Below are positions 11,801 through 23,900 of a stretch of 64,000 nt of DNA, piece by piece. A program made the translations under genes and the position numbers. Numbering within the stretch: position 1 is the first letter of the stretch; the number at the start of each line of letters is the position of its first letter. The notes below the pieces were generated by a model. That model saw only the letters and a list, made by a program, of their open reading frames with translations, did not search any database and was not told where the DNA came from. Origin of the DNA: Cryptomeria japonica (lineage: Eukaryota > Streptophyta > Pinopsida > Cupressales > Cupressaceae); NCBI RefSeq assembly GCF_030272615.1, contig NC_081406.1, forward strand, positions 479,476,900 to 479,540,899, read 5' to 3'.

Positions 11801-12954
11801 ATGCAAGGTGCATCATTGCCAAACCAGACAATGCCTCCATCATATTCTTCTAGAGACAAAAACTTTCTCCGGTCACCGGTCATGTGGTGAGAACACCTTC
11901 TATCAATGATCCACTCATTAGAGTTATCAATGTGAGAGACAAGGGCTTTTTGATCAGACACCTCTTCCTTTACAGCTACAAACACTATGTACTCATTCTC
12001 TTCATCCTTCGATTCTTCATCGGTAACACCTTCATCCATTGCAACAAGACAATTTCTCCTACCTCTTCCTTTATACTTTCTAAACCTTTCTGGTTTATCC
12101 TTATTGTCATTGTTAAGACAATTAACAACTATATGTCTTATCTTATTATAGGAAAAACATTTTAGAGGAAGCTTACCTCTATATTTTTTGGTTCCTTTTG
12201 GAAGTCTCTTGGTAAGAAGAGCTTCAAACTCCATCATAATCTCCTCATCATCCATATCTTTGCTTGGCATGAATTCATAACTGGTGTTGACCTCTTTTCC
12301 TTTTTTGGTTGGTGTGGAGGAAATAGAGGCTCTAAAGGTCAAATTTGTCTTTTGAACACTACCATCATAGCTATTCAATTCATATGCAGTCAACTTTGCA
12401 ATGATAGAGTCTAGAGATACCTTTGTCTTGTCAATGGACCTTAACTCCTGAATACTGGCAACCCTGATTGCATAGACCGATAACAATGATCTTAGAACTT
12501 TACTGACAACTATGGTATCATGAATTGTTCCACCAATGCTCTTGATATCTCAAGCCACGGTCTTGATCCTTATGCCATATTTTTGAATGGTCTCACCTTC
12601 AACCATCCTCATGTCTTCAAATTTTCCTCTGAGGCTTTCTTCCTTAGCCTACTTGACATGCTCATCACCGCCATAAATGGTTTCCAGTGTGTCCCATACA
12701 TCCTTAGGATTGTCCTTATCTTTTATATCAGTGAACTCAATATCGGACAGGCTACTAATAAGGGCTTCCATGACTTGCCCATTTTCTTGAATCTCTCTTT
12801 TCTGATCATCGGTTAGAGTGCCAGTGGGGATTACATAGGAATTCTCAACATAGCTCCAGTGTTGAGCACCCAAACTCTTGATTATAATCTTCATTATGTC
12901 CTTCCATATTTTTAAATTATCCCTATTGAACTTAGGACCTTCCCTCTTCATCAT
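8831..12954 (-). pseudogene. Copia gag-pol polyprotein of C, broken
   Basis: Gag starts at 12954. Its zinc knuckle near 12120-12170 has the second Cys changed to Tyr and the Gly before His changed to Arg. The protease motif reads DRRCSHHMTGD near 11880-11920 instead of DSGCS. The integrase zinc-binding and core regions span about 11550-10960, with the first catalytic Asp kept (HTDLCGP). Reverse transcriptase follows (QMDVKFAF near 10040, FVDD near 9780), then RNase H near 9390-9180, where DADW is kept. An IFTKP tail ends at TAA 8831-8833. Numerous stops and frameshifts make it non-functional. It belongs to a different family from A, D and E, with a more diverged gag. Confidence 0.9.
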
Positions 12955-13011
12955 TAAAGTAGGATCTTTTGCCTCAAGCGGTTAAGATTATATCGTCGAG
13001 GACCTAGAGTT

Positions 13012-13025
13012 TCTCTCATACCAAT
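13012..13025 (-). other. Primer-binding site of element C
   Basis: The minus strand reads ATTGGTATGAGAG directly after the LTR end. This is the initiator-Met-tRNA site with one or two changes from TGGTATCAGAGC. Confidence 0.75.
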
Positions 13026-13074
13026 TGATGAATAATGATGAACAACTAAGGTCCTGACTGGTACTGAGGGGGGC
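13026..13074 (-). repeat. 5' LTR of element C, outer segment
   Basis: These 49 bases match 7241-7288 closely (TGATGAATAATGATGAAC onward, up to the G run) and stop where element D begins. The rest of this LTR resumes at 19678. Confidence 0.88.
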
Positions 13075-14103
13075 TGTTGGTATTTTGGATATATTGATAT
13101 GGTTTTGTCATTGATGTCAACACTTGTGATCACTTATCAGCACTTGGAGATCTTTGGTTATGTTCACCAGCATGTTCAGTGACTTATGCACAGTCACCGG
13201 TATCTGGTTCACCAGTAGGTTATATAGTTCAATGGCACTTGGAATGAATTGGAGATTACTTGGTTATGTTGAAGAAATCATTTGGACACTTGGTTTTGGT
13301 GACTTTTTCATTTGTCTAATCGGGTTTGCATATTTGTTGTTACCGGAAAATAGGTCTAGGTTATGGACCGGCAAGCATATCTATTCCAGATCAGCACGGT
13401 ACGTCATGAAAATGATTTATTATTATTATAGATGTATTGAGCCAACATCATGCATTTCATATTGATTCATTTGTAATTTATTTTATTGTAATATCTTAGT
13501 GAGCCGACCTACTCATTTGGTCTTAGGTTTTGGTATATATGTAAGATCTCATTTATGGGATTGTGTGGTAGAGTGTGGAAAAGGATTGTAATAAGGTATA
13601 TGCAAATATAAGAAGAGCTATACACACAAAAATCATTCAAGATTGAAGGAAGTTTTGAAGAAGGAAAAATCAGAGCTTAACCAGTACTGAATCCAACATA
13701 TGAAGATGCTATTCTGAGCAGTATACTATCACTGGATTTAACCATCCAATTGTAGTCAGTGTGGCTCCCATTTTGTGACTGAGCAGTGAGCTCTAGATAG
13801 TTGGCTTTTCTGCATGTGCAGACCCCATTTGTACACACATACTATCTGCAGTAGTATCATCTGATTGTGGGTAAGGTTTCCCACCATGGTTTTTCCCCTT
13901 ATAGGGTTCCCACATACAAATAACTGTGTTATGTGTTGTGTATGTTATTTGTCTTTCTATTTCATGCATTAAACTTTATCGGTACTACAATTAACTGTTA
14001 AACAGTCTACCAACATTAAAGTTTGGTTAAGTTAGTTTTGGTTTTTATTTATTGAACAACTCATTCACCTCCCCCCCCTCTCAGTTGCCTCTAGGACCTA
14101 ACA
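13075..14103 (+). repeat. 5' LTR of element D
   Basis: It starts TGTTGGTATT and ends CCTAACA next to the primer site. It contains the CTGCATGTGCAG hairpin at 13809-13822 and a pyrimidine run before its end. Confidence 0.92.
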
Positions 14104-14118
14104 ATTGGTATCAGAGCC
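14104..14118 (+). other. Primer-binding site of element D
   Basis: ATTGGTATCAGAGCC follows the LTR. It carries the exact plant Copia initiator-Met-tRNA site TGGTATCAGAGC. Confidence 0.9.
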
Positions 14119-14160
14119 TAGTCTTGTTTTTGCAGAAGTCTAACAACTTGACGAGATCCA

Positions 14161-17100
14161 ATGTCTTCTAACTCTTTCAGGAAGGATAGTCTGAAGCTTG
14201 ATGGAACCAACTATGGCATGTGGAAAATCAGGATTGAGACACATTTGAATTGCATTGGAAAGGACATTTGGGATGTTACAAAGAATGGCTATGTTGTTCC
14301 TACTCAAGGCCAACCTATTCCACCAACCTTGGCTAAAGATGAGGAAAATGATTGCAAAGCAAGAGAAGCACTTTTGAGTGCATTGTCTGATCATCAAATC
14401 ATGGGATTATCAAACAGATCTACCACTAAAGCTATTTGGGATAAAGGGGAAACATTAAATGAAGGTGATAACACAGTCAAAATTGCAAAACAGGAATGCT
14501 TCCGGGTTAGGTATGAAAATCTGAAAATGGAAGAAGATGAAAAAATTTCTGCTTTTATGGAAAGAGTAAATGAAATTGTTTCTAAAGTTTTAAGAGCATT
14601 GTCACCGACATATAAAATGAAAGTAAATGCTATTAATGAATTGAGAACAATGCCTAATACATCAATATCTAGAGACACTTTGGTTGGAAAACTTTCAGCT
14701 TTTGAACTTGAGGAATTTGGTCCTCTTGCTACTATTAAGACAGATTTAGCTTTCAAAGCATCATCATCATCTGTAACATCATCATCATCATCTAAGAAAT
14801 CTGATTGGAAAGCCTTTTATGCAAGAGAACTTGAAGAAATTAGAAAGGAGAATGAGGAACTGGAAGAGCTTGAAGCACTATTTGCAAGGAAAATGCCTAA
14901 AGGTCTAGTTGGAAGTAAGTATAAAGGTAAAGCGCCATTTAAATGTTTTAACTGTAATAAGATTGGTCATATGGCTTCAAGGTGTCTTGATAGACATGCA
15001 ATATTGAAAGAAGAAGCTAAAAGGACATATAAGCCTAACCCTAAATATCAAAGGTACAAATTTAAAAAGAATAGAGACAAATCATGTTACTATGTTGATG
15101 AAGGAATCACTGATGATTCTGATGAGGAACCGACAGACAATGGATGGGCTTTTGTTTCTATAACAGAAGATCAACTAGCACCTATTATTCAAATGGTAGA
15201 GTAGGTCCTGGCAGCTAAAATTGAAGATAAAGATGAATGGATTATTGATTCCAGATGTTCACATCATATGATTGGTGATAAGAGTAAATTCTTAACCTTT
15301 TAGGAATACAATGGAGGTCTAGTAAGATTTGGAGATGACAAATCTTGTTTGATCAGAGGAAAAGGCACTATATCTTTTGATGGTAAGGATAATACTGATA
15401 ATGTTTACTATGTTGAAGGTTTGAATCATAATCTTTTGAGTGTTGGTCAACTAGTTGAAAAGGGATTTCAATTACAATTCAAGAATGGTAAATGCAGAAT
15501 CATGAATAGAATTGGTTTGGAAATTTCAACTGATAATCATACTAGAGGTAATATCTTTCATTTGAATAACAATGAAAAGACATGCTTGATTGCACATATT
15601 GATGAAAGTTGGTTATGGCATAAGAGACTGTGTCATGTAAACTTCGATTGCATTGTGAAGATCAGTACAATTAAGGTTGTAAGAGATTTGCCTAAGATTG
15701 TTAAGCCTCACAATCCGGTATGTAAGGAATGTCAATTTGGAAAACAAGTTAGAGAAAATTTTAAGAGTATACCAGAGAAATCTAATAATGCTCTTGACTT
15801 AATTCATACTAATTTATGTGGTCCAGTAAGAACTAGAAGTTTACAAGGAGATAGATATTTTATGCTAATCATTGATGACTTTTCTAGAATGTGTTGGGTT
15901 ACTTTTCTCACGGAGAAATCAGAAGCTTTTGGGAAATTCAAACTATTCAAGGTGATGGTAGAGAATGAAATTGGTAAGAAAATCAAATGTTTGAGATCAG
16001 ATCAAGGAGGTGAATTCACATCTAATAAATTTAATACATTTTGTGAAGTGAATGGAATTAAAAGATAGTTATCAACACCTCGGACAACCCAGCAGAATGA
16101 AGTTGTGGAAAGAAAGAACATAACTATTTTGGATGCAGCTAGAAGCATGATATCAGAAGCAAACCTACCTCATGTGTATTGGAGAGAAGTAGTCAATACA
16201 GTTGTTTATACATTCAACAAAGTTCACATCAAAGGTGAAACCGGTAAGATCCCTCATGAACTATGGTTTGGTAATACTCCTCTTAAATATTTCAGAATAT
16301 TTGGAAGTAAATGCTATATTAGAAGAGATGAGTATATTGGAAAATTTGATCCTAGAAGTCATGAAGGAATATTTCTTGGTTATTCATCTAAGAGAAAGGC
16401 ATATAGATGTTTTAATAAGAGATTGCAGAAAATCCTTGAGAGTGAAAATGTGAAGATTGATGAATAATTTAGAAGGTCTATAGACTCTGAACCTACAATT
16501 GAAATAATCACAAATGAACCTACTATAATCACACCAGTACATAATTTTGATCCAGTCACATCGGCATCATCTGAGAATTCCACAGTGACTAAAGAACAAT
16601 AGCAAGTGAAAACACCTTGGTATGTAAGATTGAATCACTCTGAAAAGCAGATAATTGGGAACAAGTATCAAGGAGTTATGACTAGAGGAAGACTGGAAAA
16701 TGAAGAGGTATGTCTTATTTCTCAAATTGAACTAGCATCAATTAATGAGGCATGTGAAGATAAACACTAGATTAAAGCTATGGAAGATGAATTGGAACAA
16801 ATTGAAAAGAATAACACATGGACATTAGTTCCCCTGCCTAAAGACAAAAATGTAATTGGAACTAAATGGGTATTCAGAAAGAAAATTAATGAAGATGGTA
16901 AGGTAATCAAAAATAAAGCAAGATTAGTGTGTAAGGGTTATTCACAGAAGGAAGGAATTGATTATAATGAAACCTTTGCACCGGTAGCTAGAATTGAGGC
17001 AGTCAAATTATTCTTATATTTTGCAACACACAAGAACTATAAAGTATATCAAATGGATGTTAAATGTGCATTTTTGAATGGTGATCTTGAACAAGAAGTT

Positions 17101-18264
17101 TACATTGAACAACCTGATGGATTTTCTTTGACAGATGACAAATATATGGTTTGTAGGTTAAGGAAAGCTTTATATGGATTGAAGCAAGCTCCTAGAGCTT
17201 GGTATGCTAGATTGGACAAATATCTTTTGAAGATTGGTTTTACTAAAGGTAATATTGACAGCAATCTATATTACAAAGTGACTAATGATTACATCTTGGT
17301 TATTGAATTTTGTGTTGATGATATAATCTTTGGAGGAGAAGATGGATTATGTAAAGACTTTTCTAAAAAGATGCAGGAAGAATTTGAAATGTCTATGATT
17401 GGGGAGATAAAATTATTTTTAGGATTGCAGATCTCATAGACTGATAAAGGTATATTTATAAATCAATCAAATTACTTGAAGGAATTACTAAAGAAATTTG
17501 GCATGGAAAACTCTAAACCGGTAAGCACACCTATGACTACAACTGATAAACTATCATTGAAGGATGAATCAATGCCTGTTAATCCAACTAGGTATAAGTC
17601 TATGATAGGAGGTTTACTGTATTTGACACAAACAAGACTTGATATTATGAATGCAGTATGTATTGTTTCAAGATTTTAGAGTAATCCTAAAGAAAATAAT
17701 GAATTAGCAAAGAGGAGGATTTTCCGATATCTACAAGGAACTACAAATCTTGGTTTATGGTATCCTAGAGATGAAAACTTTTATTTATGTGCATACACAG
17801 ATGAAAATTGGGCAGGAGATGTAGATGATAGAAAAAGCACCACCGGTGGAGCATTTTTTCTTGGCAGTAGATTAATCTCTTGGTTGAGAAAGAAACAAAG
17901 TTGTACATCTTTATCAACTGCAGAATCAGCATTTGTTGCAGCAACAACTAACTGTACATAGGTATTATGGATCAAGTAAATGTTGAAGGTCATAAAGGTA
18001 AAATGCAAGGAACCTATAACAATTTACTGTGATAATATGATAGCAATTGATATATCAAAGAATCTGGTATTTCACTCTAAAACTAAACATGTTTCTATCA
18101 AATTCAATTTTCTAAAAGAGAATGTTGAAGCAAAAGAAGTGAAAATGGTTTATGTGAATACTAAAGAGCAAATTGCAAATATCTTTACTAAGCCTTTGCC
18201 TAAGGAAACTTTTCAATATCTAAGAGAGAATCTTGGAGTTATACCCTCACCAATAGAAACTTAG
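14161..18264 (+). pseudogene. Copia gag-pol of D: full length, no frameshift, ten stops
   Basis: One frame of 1,368 codons runs from ATG 14161 to the natural TAG at 18262. Gag carries an intact CX2CX4HX4C knuckle (CFNCNKIGHMASRC, near 14946-14987). The protease motif is DSRCSHHMIGD, with Gly changed to Arg, near 15250. Integrase spans about 15600-16320, with its first Asp changed to Asn (15811-15813). Reverse transcriptase runs from about 16780, with CVDD near 17311. RNase H lies near 17790-17960, followed by an IFTKPLP tail. In-frame stops occur at 15202, 15301, 16066, 16465, 16600, 16768, 17437, 17677, 17959 and 17977. Relatives have Gln or Trp at most of these places. No indel breaks the frame, so decay here is by point change only. 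Confidence 0.95.
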
Positions 18265-18340
18265 ATAGTTAATGATTCTCAACTGGTAGAATTAATAGAG
18301 AAATCTTTTTTTTCCAGCTTTGATGAGGAGAGCTACTTCT

Positions 18341-18629
18341 CAGGGGGAATAGCTGGATAAATTGATAAGTTGGTATTTTGTGATAAGTTCTTTGAACTGA
18401 TTGAATTTGGTTTTGTATTGCTTTGGCATTCGATGTCAAAGGGGGAGAGATATCTATGGAAAAACACTTTATCTTTTGAGAGATTATTCCTTGGGGGAGA
18501 TATTATGTATTTTGATCTTTGGTTAATGATCTCTTTGGGAGATTGTTGGTTTTTGGTTTTTGGCATTTCTATTTTGACACTTTGATGGTTTTTCCATCTT
18601 GTATTGCCATGAATGCCAAAAGGGGCGAT
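18341..18629 (+). promoter_or_regulatory. Three purine tracts before the 3' LTR of D
   Basis: CAGGGGGA at 18341, TCAAAGGGGGAGAGA from 18436 and AAAAGGGGCGAT at 18618-18629 occupy the same relative places as in A and E. The last is the plus-strand primer tract, with a C interrupting the purines. Confidence 0.7.
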
Positions 18630-19672
18630 TGTTGGTATTTTAGATATATTGATATGGTTTTGTCATTTATGTCGACACTTATCATCACTTATCAGCAGTT
18701 GGAGATCTTTGGTTATGTTCACCGACATGTTCAGTGACATATGCATAGTCACCAGTATCTGATTCACCAGAAGGTTATATAGTTCATTGGCACTTGGAAT
18801 GACTTGGAGATTACTTGGTTATGTTGAAGACATCATTTGGATATTTGGTTTTGGTGATTTGTTCATTGGTCTAATCGGGTTTGCCTATTTTTTGTTACCG
18901 GCAAATAGGTCTAGGTTACGGATGACAAGCATATCTATTCCACATCAACACGACACGTCATGAAAATGTTTTATTGTTATTGTAAATGCATTGAGATGAC
19001 ATCATGCATTTATTATTGATTCATTTGTAATTTATTTTATTGTAATATCTTAGTGAGCCGACCTACTCATTTGGTCTTAGATTTTAGTAGTTATGTAAGA
19101 TCTCATTTATGAGATTGTGTGGTAGAGTGTGGAAAAGGATTATAATAAGGTATATGTGAAATATGTAGAGCTATACACGCAGACATCATTCAAGATTGAA
19201 GGAAGGTTTAAAGAAGGAAAATCAGATCTTAACCGGTACTGAATCTAGCATATGAAGATGCTATTATGAGCAGTACATTATCATTGGATTTAACCATCCA
19301 ATTGTAGTCAGCGTGACTCCCATTTTGTGATTGAGTAGTGAGCTCTAGGCAGTTAGCCTTTCTGCATGTGCAGACCCCATTTGTACACACATACTATCTG
19401 CAGTAGTATCATCTGATTGTGGGTAAGGTTTCCCACTGTGGTTTTTCCCCTTATAGGGTTTCCACGTACAAATATGTGTTGTGTATGTTATTTGTCTTTC
19501 TATTTCATGCATTAAACTTTACTAGTACTACAATTAACTGTTAAACTATCTACCGACATTAATGTTTGGTTTACCAGCATTAAGTGTTGAGTTTGGTTAA
19601 TTTATTTTTGGTTTGTATTTATTGGACAACTGATTCACCCACCCCTCTCTCAATTGCCTCTGATACCTAATA
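18630..19672 (+). repeat. 3' LTR of element D
   Basis: It starts TGTTGGTATTTTAG and ends CCTAATA, where the 5' copy ends CCTAACA: the terminal CA has become TA. It carries the same hairpin at 19361-19374. Confidence 0.9.
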
Positions 19673-19677
19673 GGGGT

Positions 19678-20936
19678 GGGTGAATCAGTACACACAAAAA
19701 CTTCACAACATTTTATCAAATTAAAACATAGCTGACTGGTTGTCTTCAGCACTAAGAATAACCATGGCTATATCAGTTAAGCATAGATACTTCAGACAAC
19801 ATTCCATAGATCTCAAATCTTGATAGCTAGTTTACCAGTTTAGTCATGCATGAGTTGCATCAATAATACCACAATCATTTAGCACTGCATGCATATTCAA
19901 ATTTAATAAAAAACTACTCAATCATCACATGAAAACTCACAACTCATAACACATAGATTTTTCACGCAGAAACCCAAATGGAAAAAACCATGGTGGGGAT
20001 GAATACCCACAAGCTTGTTTTCAACTCTTTTGAAGTTCGCTCTATTAGGATCCTGGTCCGGTTAAAGAGTTTACAATAAGGTTCTGTTAGGAACCAATCC
20101 TATTAGGGATCACTCAGTTAAGGGATGGAATAAACCCTATTAAAGGTTGAAACCCTATTAAAGGTTACCTCGCTAGAGGATTTAAAGAAATCCATGAACT
20201 TGAGTCACTTGGTTAGAGGATTTGCAACAAGCCTATTAAAGCTACCCGGTCAAGGGATTTTCCTTCTATTGAAATGGTTAGAAGTCAACAGGTAAAACTC
20301 TGATCTGATAACATCACTACTTGCTAAGGTAGATCCTTTTTAGCTCCCCTCCTCTACAATCACACTCTGGTTTAGAAAGTATCTCAACATGCAGACACAA
20401 AGACATCATTTGCCAACACAATCAATAACAAACATCATCGGCCTTATAGACAACAATTAGGTTGGTAGAAAAACCTAAACCCTAAACATTTTAGGTTTAG
20501 AAATTACAAGCGGTCCAATCCTGGCCATTAAATGCATTGCATAGAATAAAATGATCTAAGACAGATCTCAAGACATTCTACATCGTCCAATCTTCACTGC
20601 ATCTAGAAAATGGTAACCCATCACGTGCTCTTCATACACTGCTCAGAATAACGTGCATTCCTAAGGTGGGCATTAAATGCATTCGATCTTCACATGCAAG
20701 ATCCTCAAGGAAATCCTTCACATGCACATAACTAACATGGTATCCTGATCCTTATCCTTATAGTTCACAAAACACCATCGGTTGCACCGCATAAGCCAAA
20801 CCGAAAACCCTAGAGCTGAACAAAGACTACCAACTGGTAGTCAGATTTAGTGAACCCTGATTGCGAACCCCAACACTAGTTCACTTATTGACATCAATGA
20901 CAACATACACTATCACCACTTCATCATATTCCAACA
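19678..20936 (-). repeat. 5' LTR of element C, main segment
   Basis: It continues the LTR interrupted at 13074, starting GGGTGAATCAGTACACAC after the D target duplication and ending TTCCAACA. It aligns with 7302-8559. A short internal duplication (AAACCCTATTAAAGGTT) near 20130-20165 is absent from the other copy. Confidence 0.88.
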
Positions 20937-23900
20937 AGATATTGAAAATTTTCCTTAGGTAGGGCTTAGTGAAAATATCAGCAATTTGTTCATCGGTGGA
21001 CACATATTCAACTTTTACCTCTTTCTCTACAACCTTTTCCCTAAAAAAATGATATTTGATTGCAATGTGCCTTGTCCTAGAATGCATGACATGATTCTTT
21101 GATATATTGGTTGCACTTGAGTTGTCACACATTATGGAAATAGGATCTAAAAAATCTACCTGAATGTCCTTAAGAGTTTGCTTCATCCATAGGACTTGAG
21201 AACAACATGTAGCAACTGCAATATACTATGCTTTGGCAGTTGATAGTGAAATGGACTCTTGTTTATTTCTATGCCATGACAACAATCTGTCTCTAAGGAA
21301 GAAATCTCCACCACTAGTTCTCTTCATGTCATCTACACATCCTGTCCAATCTGCATCAGTATAGGCTTGCAAAGTGAATTCTCCTTTCTTTGGATACCAT
21401 AAGCCATAAGTAAGTGTCCCCTGTAGATACTTGAATATCCTCCTAACAACATTGACATGTGATTTCTTAGGGGATGCTTGAAATATTGCGACCATGCACA
21501 CAACTCGAACTATATCAGGCCTTGATGTTGTAAGATACAACAAGCTTCAAATCAAGGATCTATACAACATCTGATCCACACTAGGTGACTCATCATGTTT
21601 TCTTAATTTGCATCATGTCACCATGGGGGTACTAATAACTTGTTTGTTGTCTTCCATTTCAAATTTATTCAACATGTCTTTAGCATACTTGGCTTGAGAA
21701 ATGAATATGCCCTTATTCCGTTGTGATATTTGCAAACCAATAAAATATGATAACTCTCCAAGCATGGACATTTCAAACTCTAACTGCATTTGATTAGCAA
21801 AATATTTGCATAGAACATATTTATTGCCTCCAAAGATGATATCATCTACATATACCACAACTATGATCATCTGGTCTCCATCGACCTTGATAGATAAGTT
21901 GTTGTCAACATTTCCTTTTCTAAAACCTTGCTAATGGAGGTACTTATCCAACCTGGAGTACCATGCTCTAGGTGCCTTCTTTAGACCATATAATTCTTTC
22001 TTCAATCTAAAGACAAAGTTCTCATCTTCATGCAGTTGAAAATCTTCGGGTTTCTCTATGTAGACTTGTTCTTCAAGATTTCCCTTTAAGAATGTGAATT
22101 TGACATCCATTTGATAGACCTTATATCCTTTATTGGCTGCAAATGCCAAGAACATCCTTAAAGCTTCTATCCTTGCAACAGGTGCAAATATTTATTCAAA
22201 ATCTATGCCCTCTACTTGATAATATCCCTTGCAGACTAGTCTTTCCTTATTCCTTATTACCTTGCCTCCTTCATTCATCTTGTTTCTGTGCATCCATTTA
22301 GTCCCAATGACATTTTTTTCTGCTAGCCTAGGAACCAAATCCCAAGTCTTGTTATTCTCTATTTGCTGCAACTCTTCTTCCATGGCCTTTAACTACTCCT
22401 GACTCTTGCTAGCTTCATCATATTACCTGGGTTCCATCTCTATCATGAGGCAAAAATTTACCTGCTCATTGTTCCTTTCCCTCCTTCTTGTTTCCAATTA
22501 TTTGATCTTTAGGATGATTCTTTTGCACATATCTGTTTGGGGCTTTGCTAGGTGCTTCTTCTTCATGTTCACTCTCAGATTGATCTTTTCATCTTCTTTG
22601 TGTGATTCTTCACTATGATTTATTGTGGTCTTTTTACCTTTATGTATATCTTCATTAATTCTCATATATATACTCTCAATTACCTTCTTCAACCTTTTAT
22701 TAAAATATTTGTAGGTTTTACTATGAGTAGAGTAGCCCAAAAAGATACCTTCATCACTTCTTGATTCAAAGCTACCTAGTCCATCTTCATCTCTTTTGAT
22801 GAAGCATTAGCTTCCAAACACTTTGAAATACTTGATTGAAGGTCTCCTATCATACCATAGTTCATAAGGTGTCATAATGTTGTTCACCCTTAGTTGTACT
22901 CTATTTAAGGTGTACATAATTGTGTGGACTACCTCTTTCCAATAAACATCAAGCAAATTTGCTTCATTTAACATTGTTCTTTCCATTTCCTTGTCTGTCA
23001 TGTTCTTCCTTTCCACAACACCATTTTTTTTTGGTGTCCTAGGTGTTGAATATTGTCTTCTAGTTCCATGTCTTTCATAGTAGTCTTCAAATTAATTAGA
23101 TGTAAATTCTCCTCCACGGTCTGATCTCAGACATTTCATCTTGTATCCACTTTCCTTTTATACCATCTTCTTTAAGACCTTGAATATCTCAAATGCTTGT
23201 GACTTGTCTTGCAAGAAGGTGGCCCATGTCATCCTTGAAAAGTCATCTATAAGCATCATGAAGTATCTTTCTCCATTGAGGGCACTTGTTCTTGTAGGCC
23301 CACACAAATCTATATGCACAAGCTCTAGTAGTCTTGTAGTTAAGTATTCTTTAGTCTTGAAACTTACCTTAGTTTGCTTCCCTCTTTGACACTCATCATA
23401 GAACATGCTTGTTAGCTTAATAATTTGTGGTATGTGTCTTAAATACCCTTTCTTTCTTACCTTAACAAGGTTATCAAAATTGATGTGACCAATTCTTCTA
23501 TGCCATAGCCAACTCTCATCAACTTGTCTCATCATACATTGAGACTCAAAGTATTCCTTAAGATTATATACATTGTCATCTGTCATTTTTCCTTTTGCAA
23601 CAAGCTGACCACTTCTCTCTTTTCTAATTTTACAACCCTTGAAATCAAATGTAAACTTATATCCTTTGTCACACATTTGACTCACACTTAGAAGATTGTG
23701 CTTTGGACCTTCACATAATATATATCATTTGCTTTCAGCTTGCCATCAATGTGTAGTGTGCCTCTACCCTTGATTTTGATTGATGAATTGTCTCTAAACC
23801 TCACTGAGCCACCATTCCAATCTTCAAGCTTAATGATTTTTTTCTTATCACCAGTCATGTGGTTGTAACACCCACTATCAACTATCCACAAGTTTTTCCT

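Larger units (their letters stand above)
13075..19672 (+). mobile_element. Copia element D (+), inserted in the 5' LTR of C
   Basis: A complete element: LTR, primer site, one gag-pol frame, purine tracts, LTR. Flanks GGGGC (13070-13074) and GGGGT (19673-19677) form a 5-bp target duplication with one transition. The LTRs differ at roughly one base in ten to twelve in the parts I compared, so insertion is old. Confidence 0.93.
7241..20936 (-). mobile_element. Copia element C (-), inserted in B and hosting D
   Basis: Two LTRs (7241-8559 and 13026-13074 + 19678-20936) flank a minus-strand gag-pol. Flanks AGTTA (7236-7240) and AGATA (20937-20941) fit a 5-bp target duplication with one mismatch. 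Element D interrupts the right LTR. Confidence 0.88.

Noticed and set aside
12520-13465. Plus-strand frames of 98 and 103 codons
   Set aside because: The first is antisense to C's gag. The second lies in the D LTR, and no matching frame was seen in the other D LTR.
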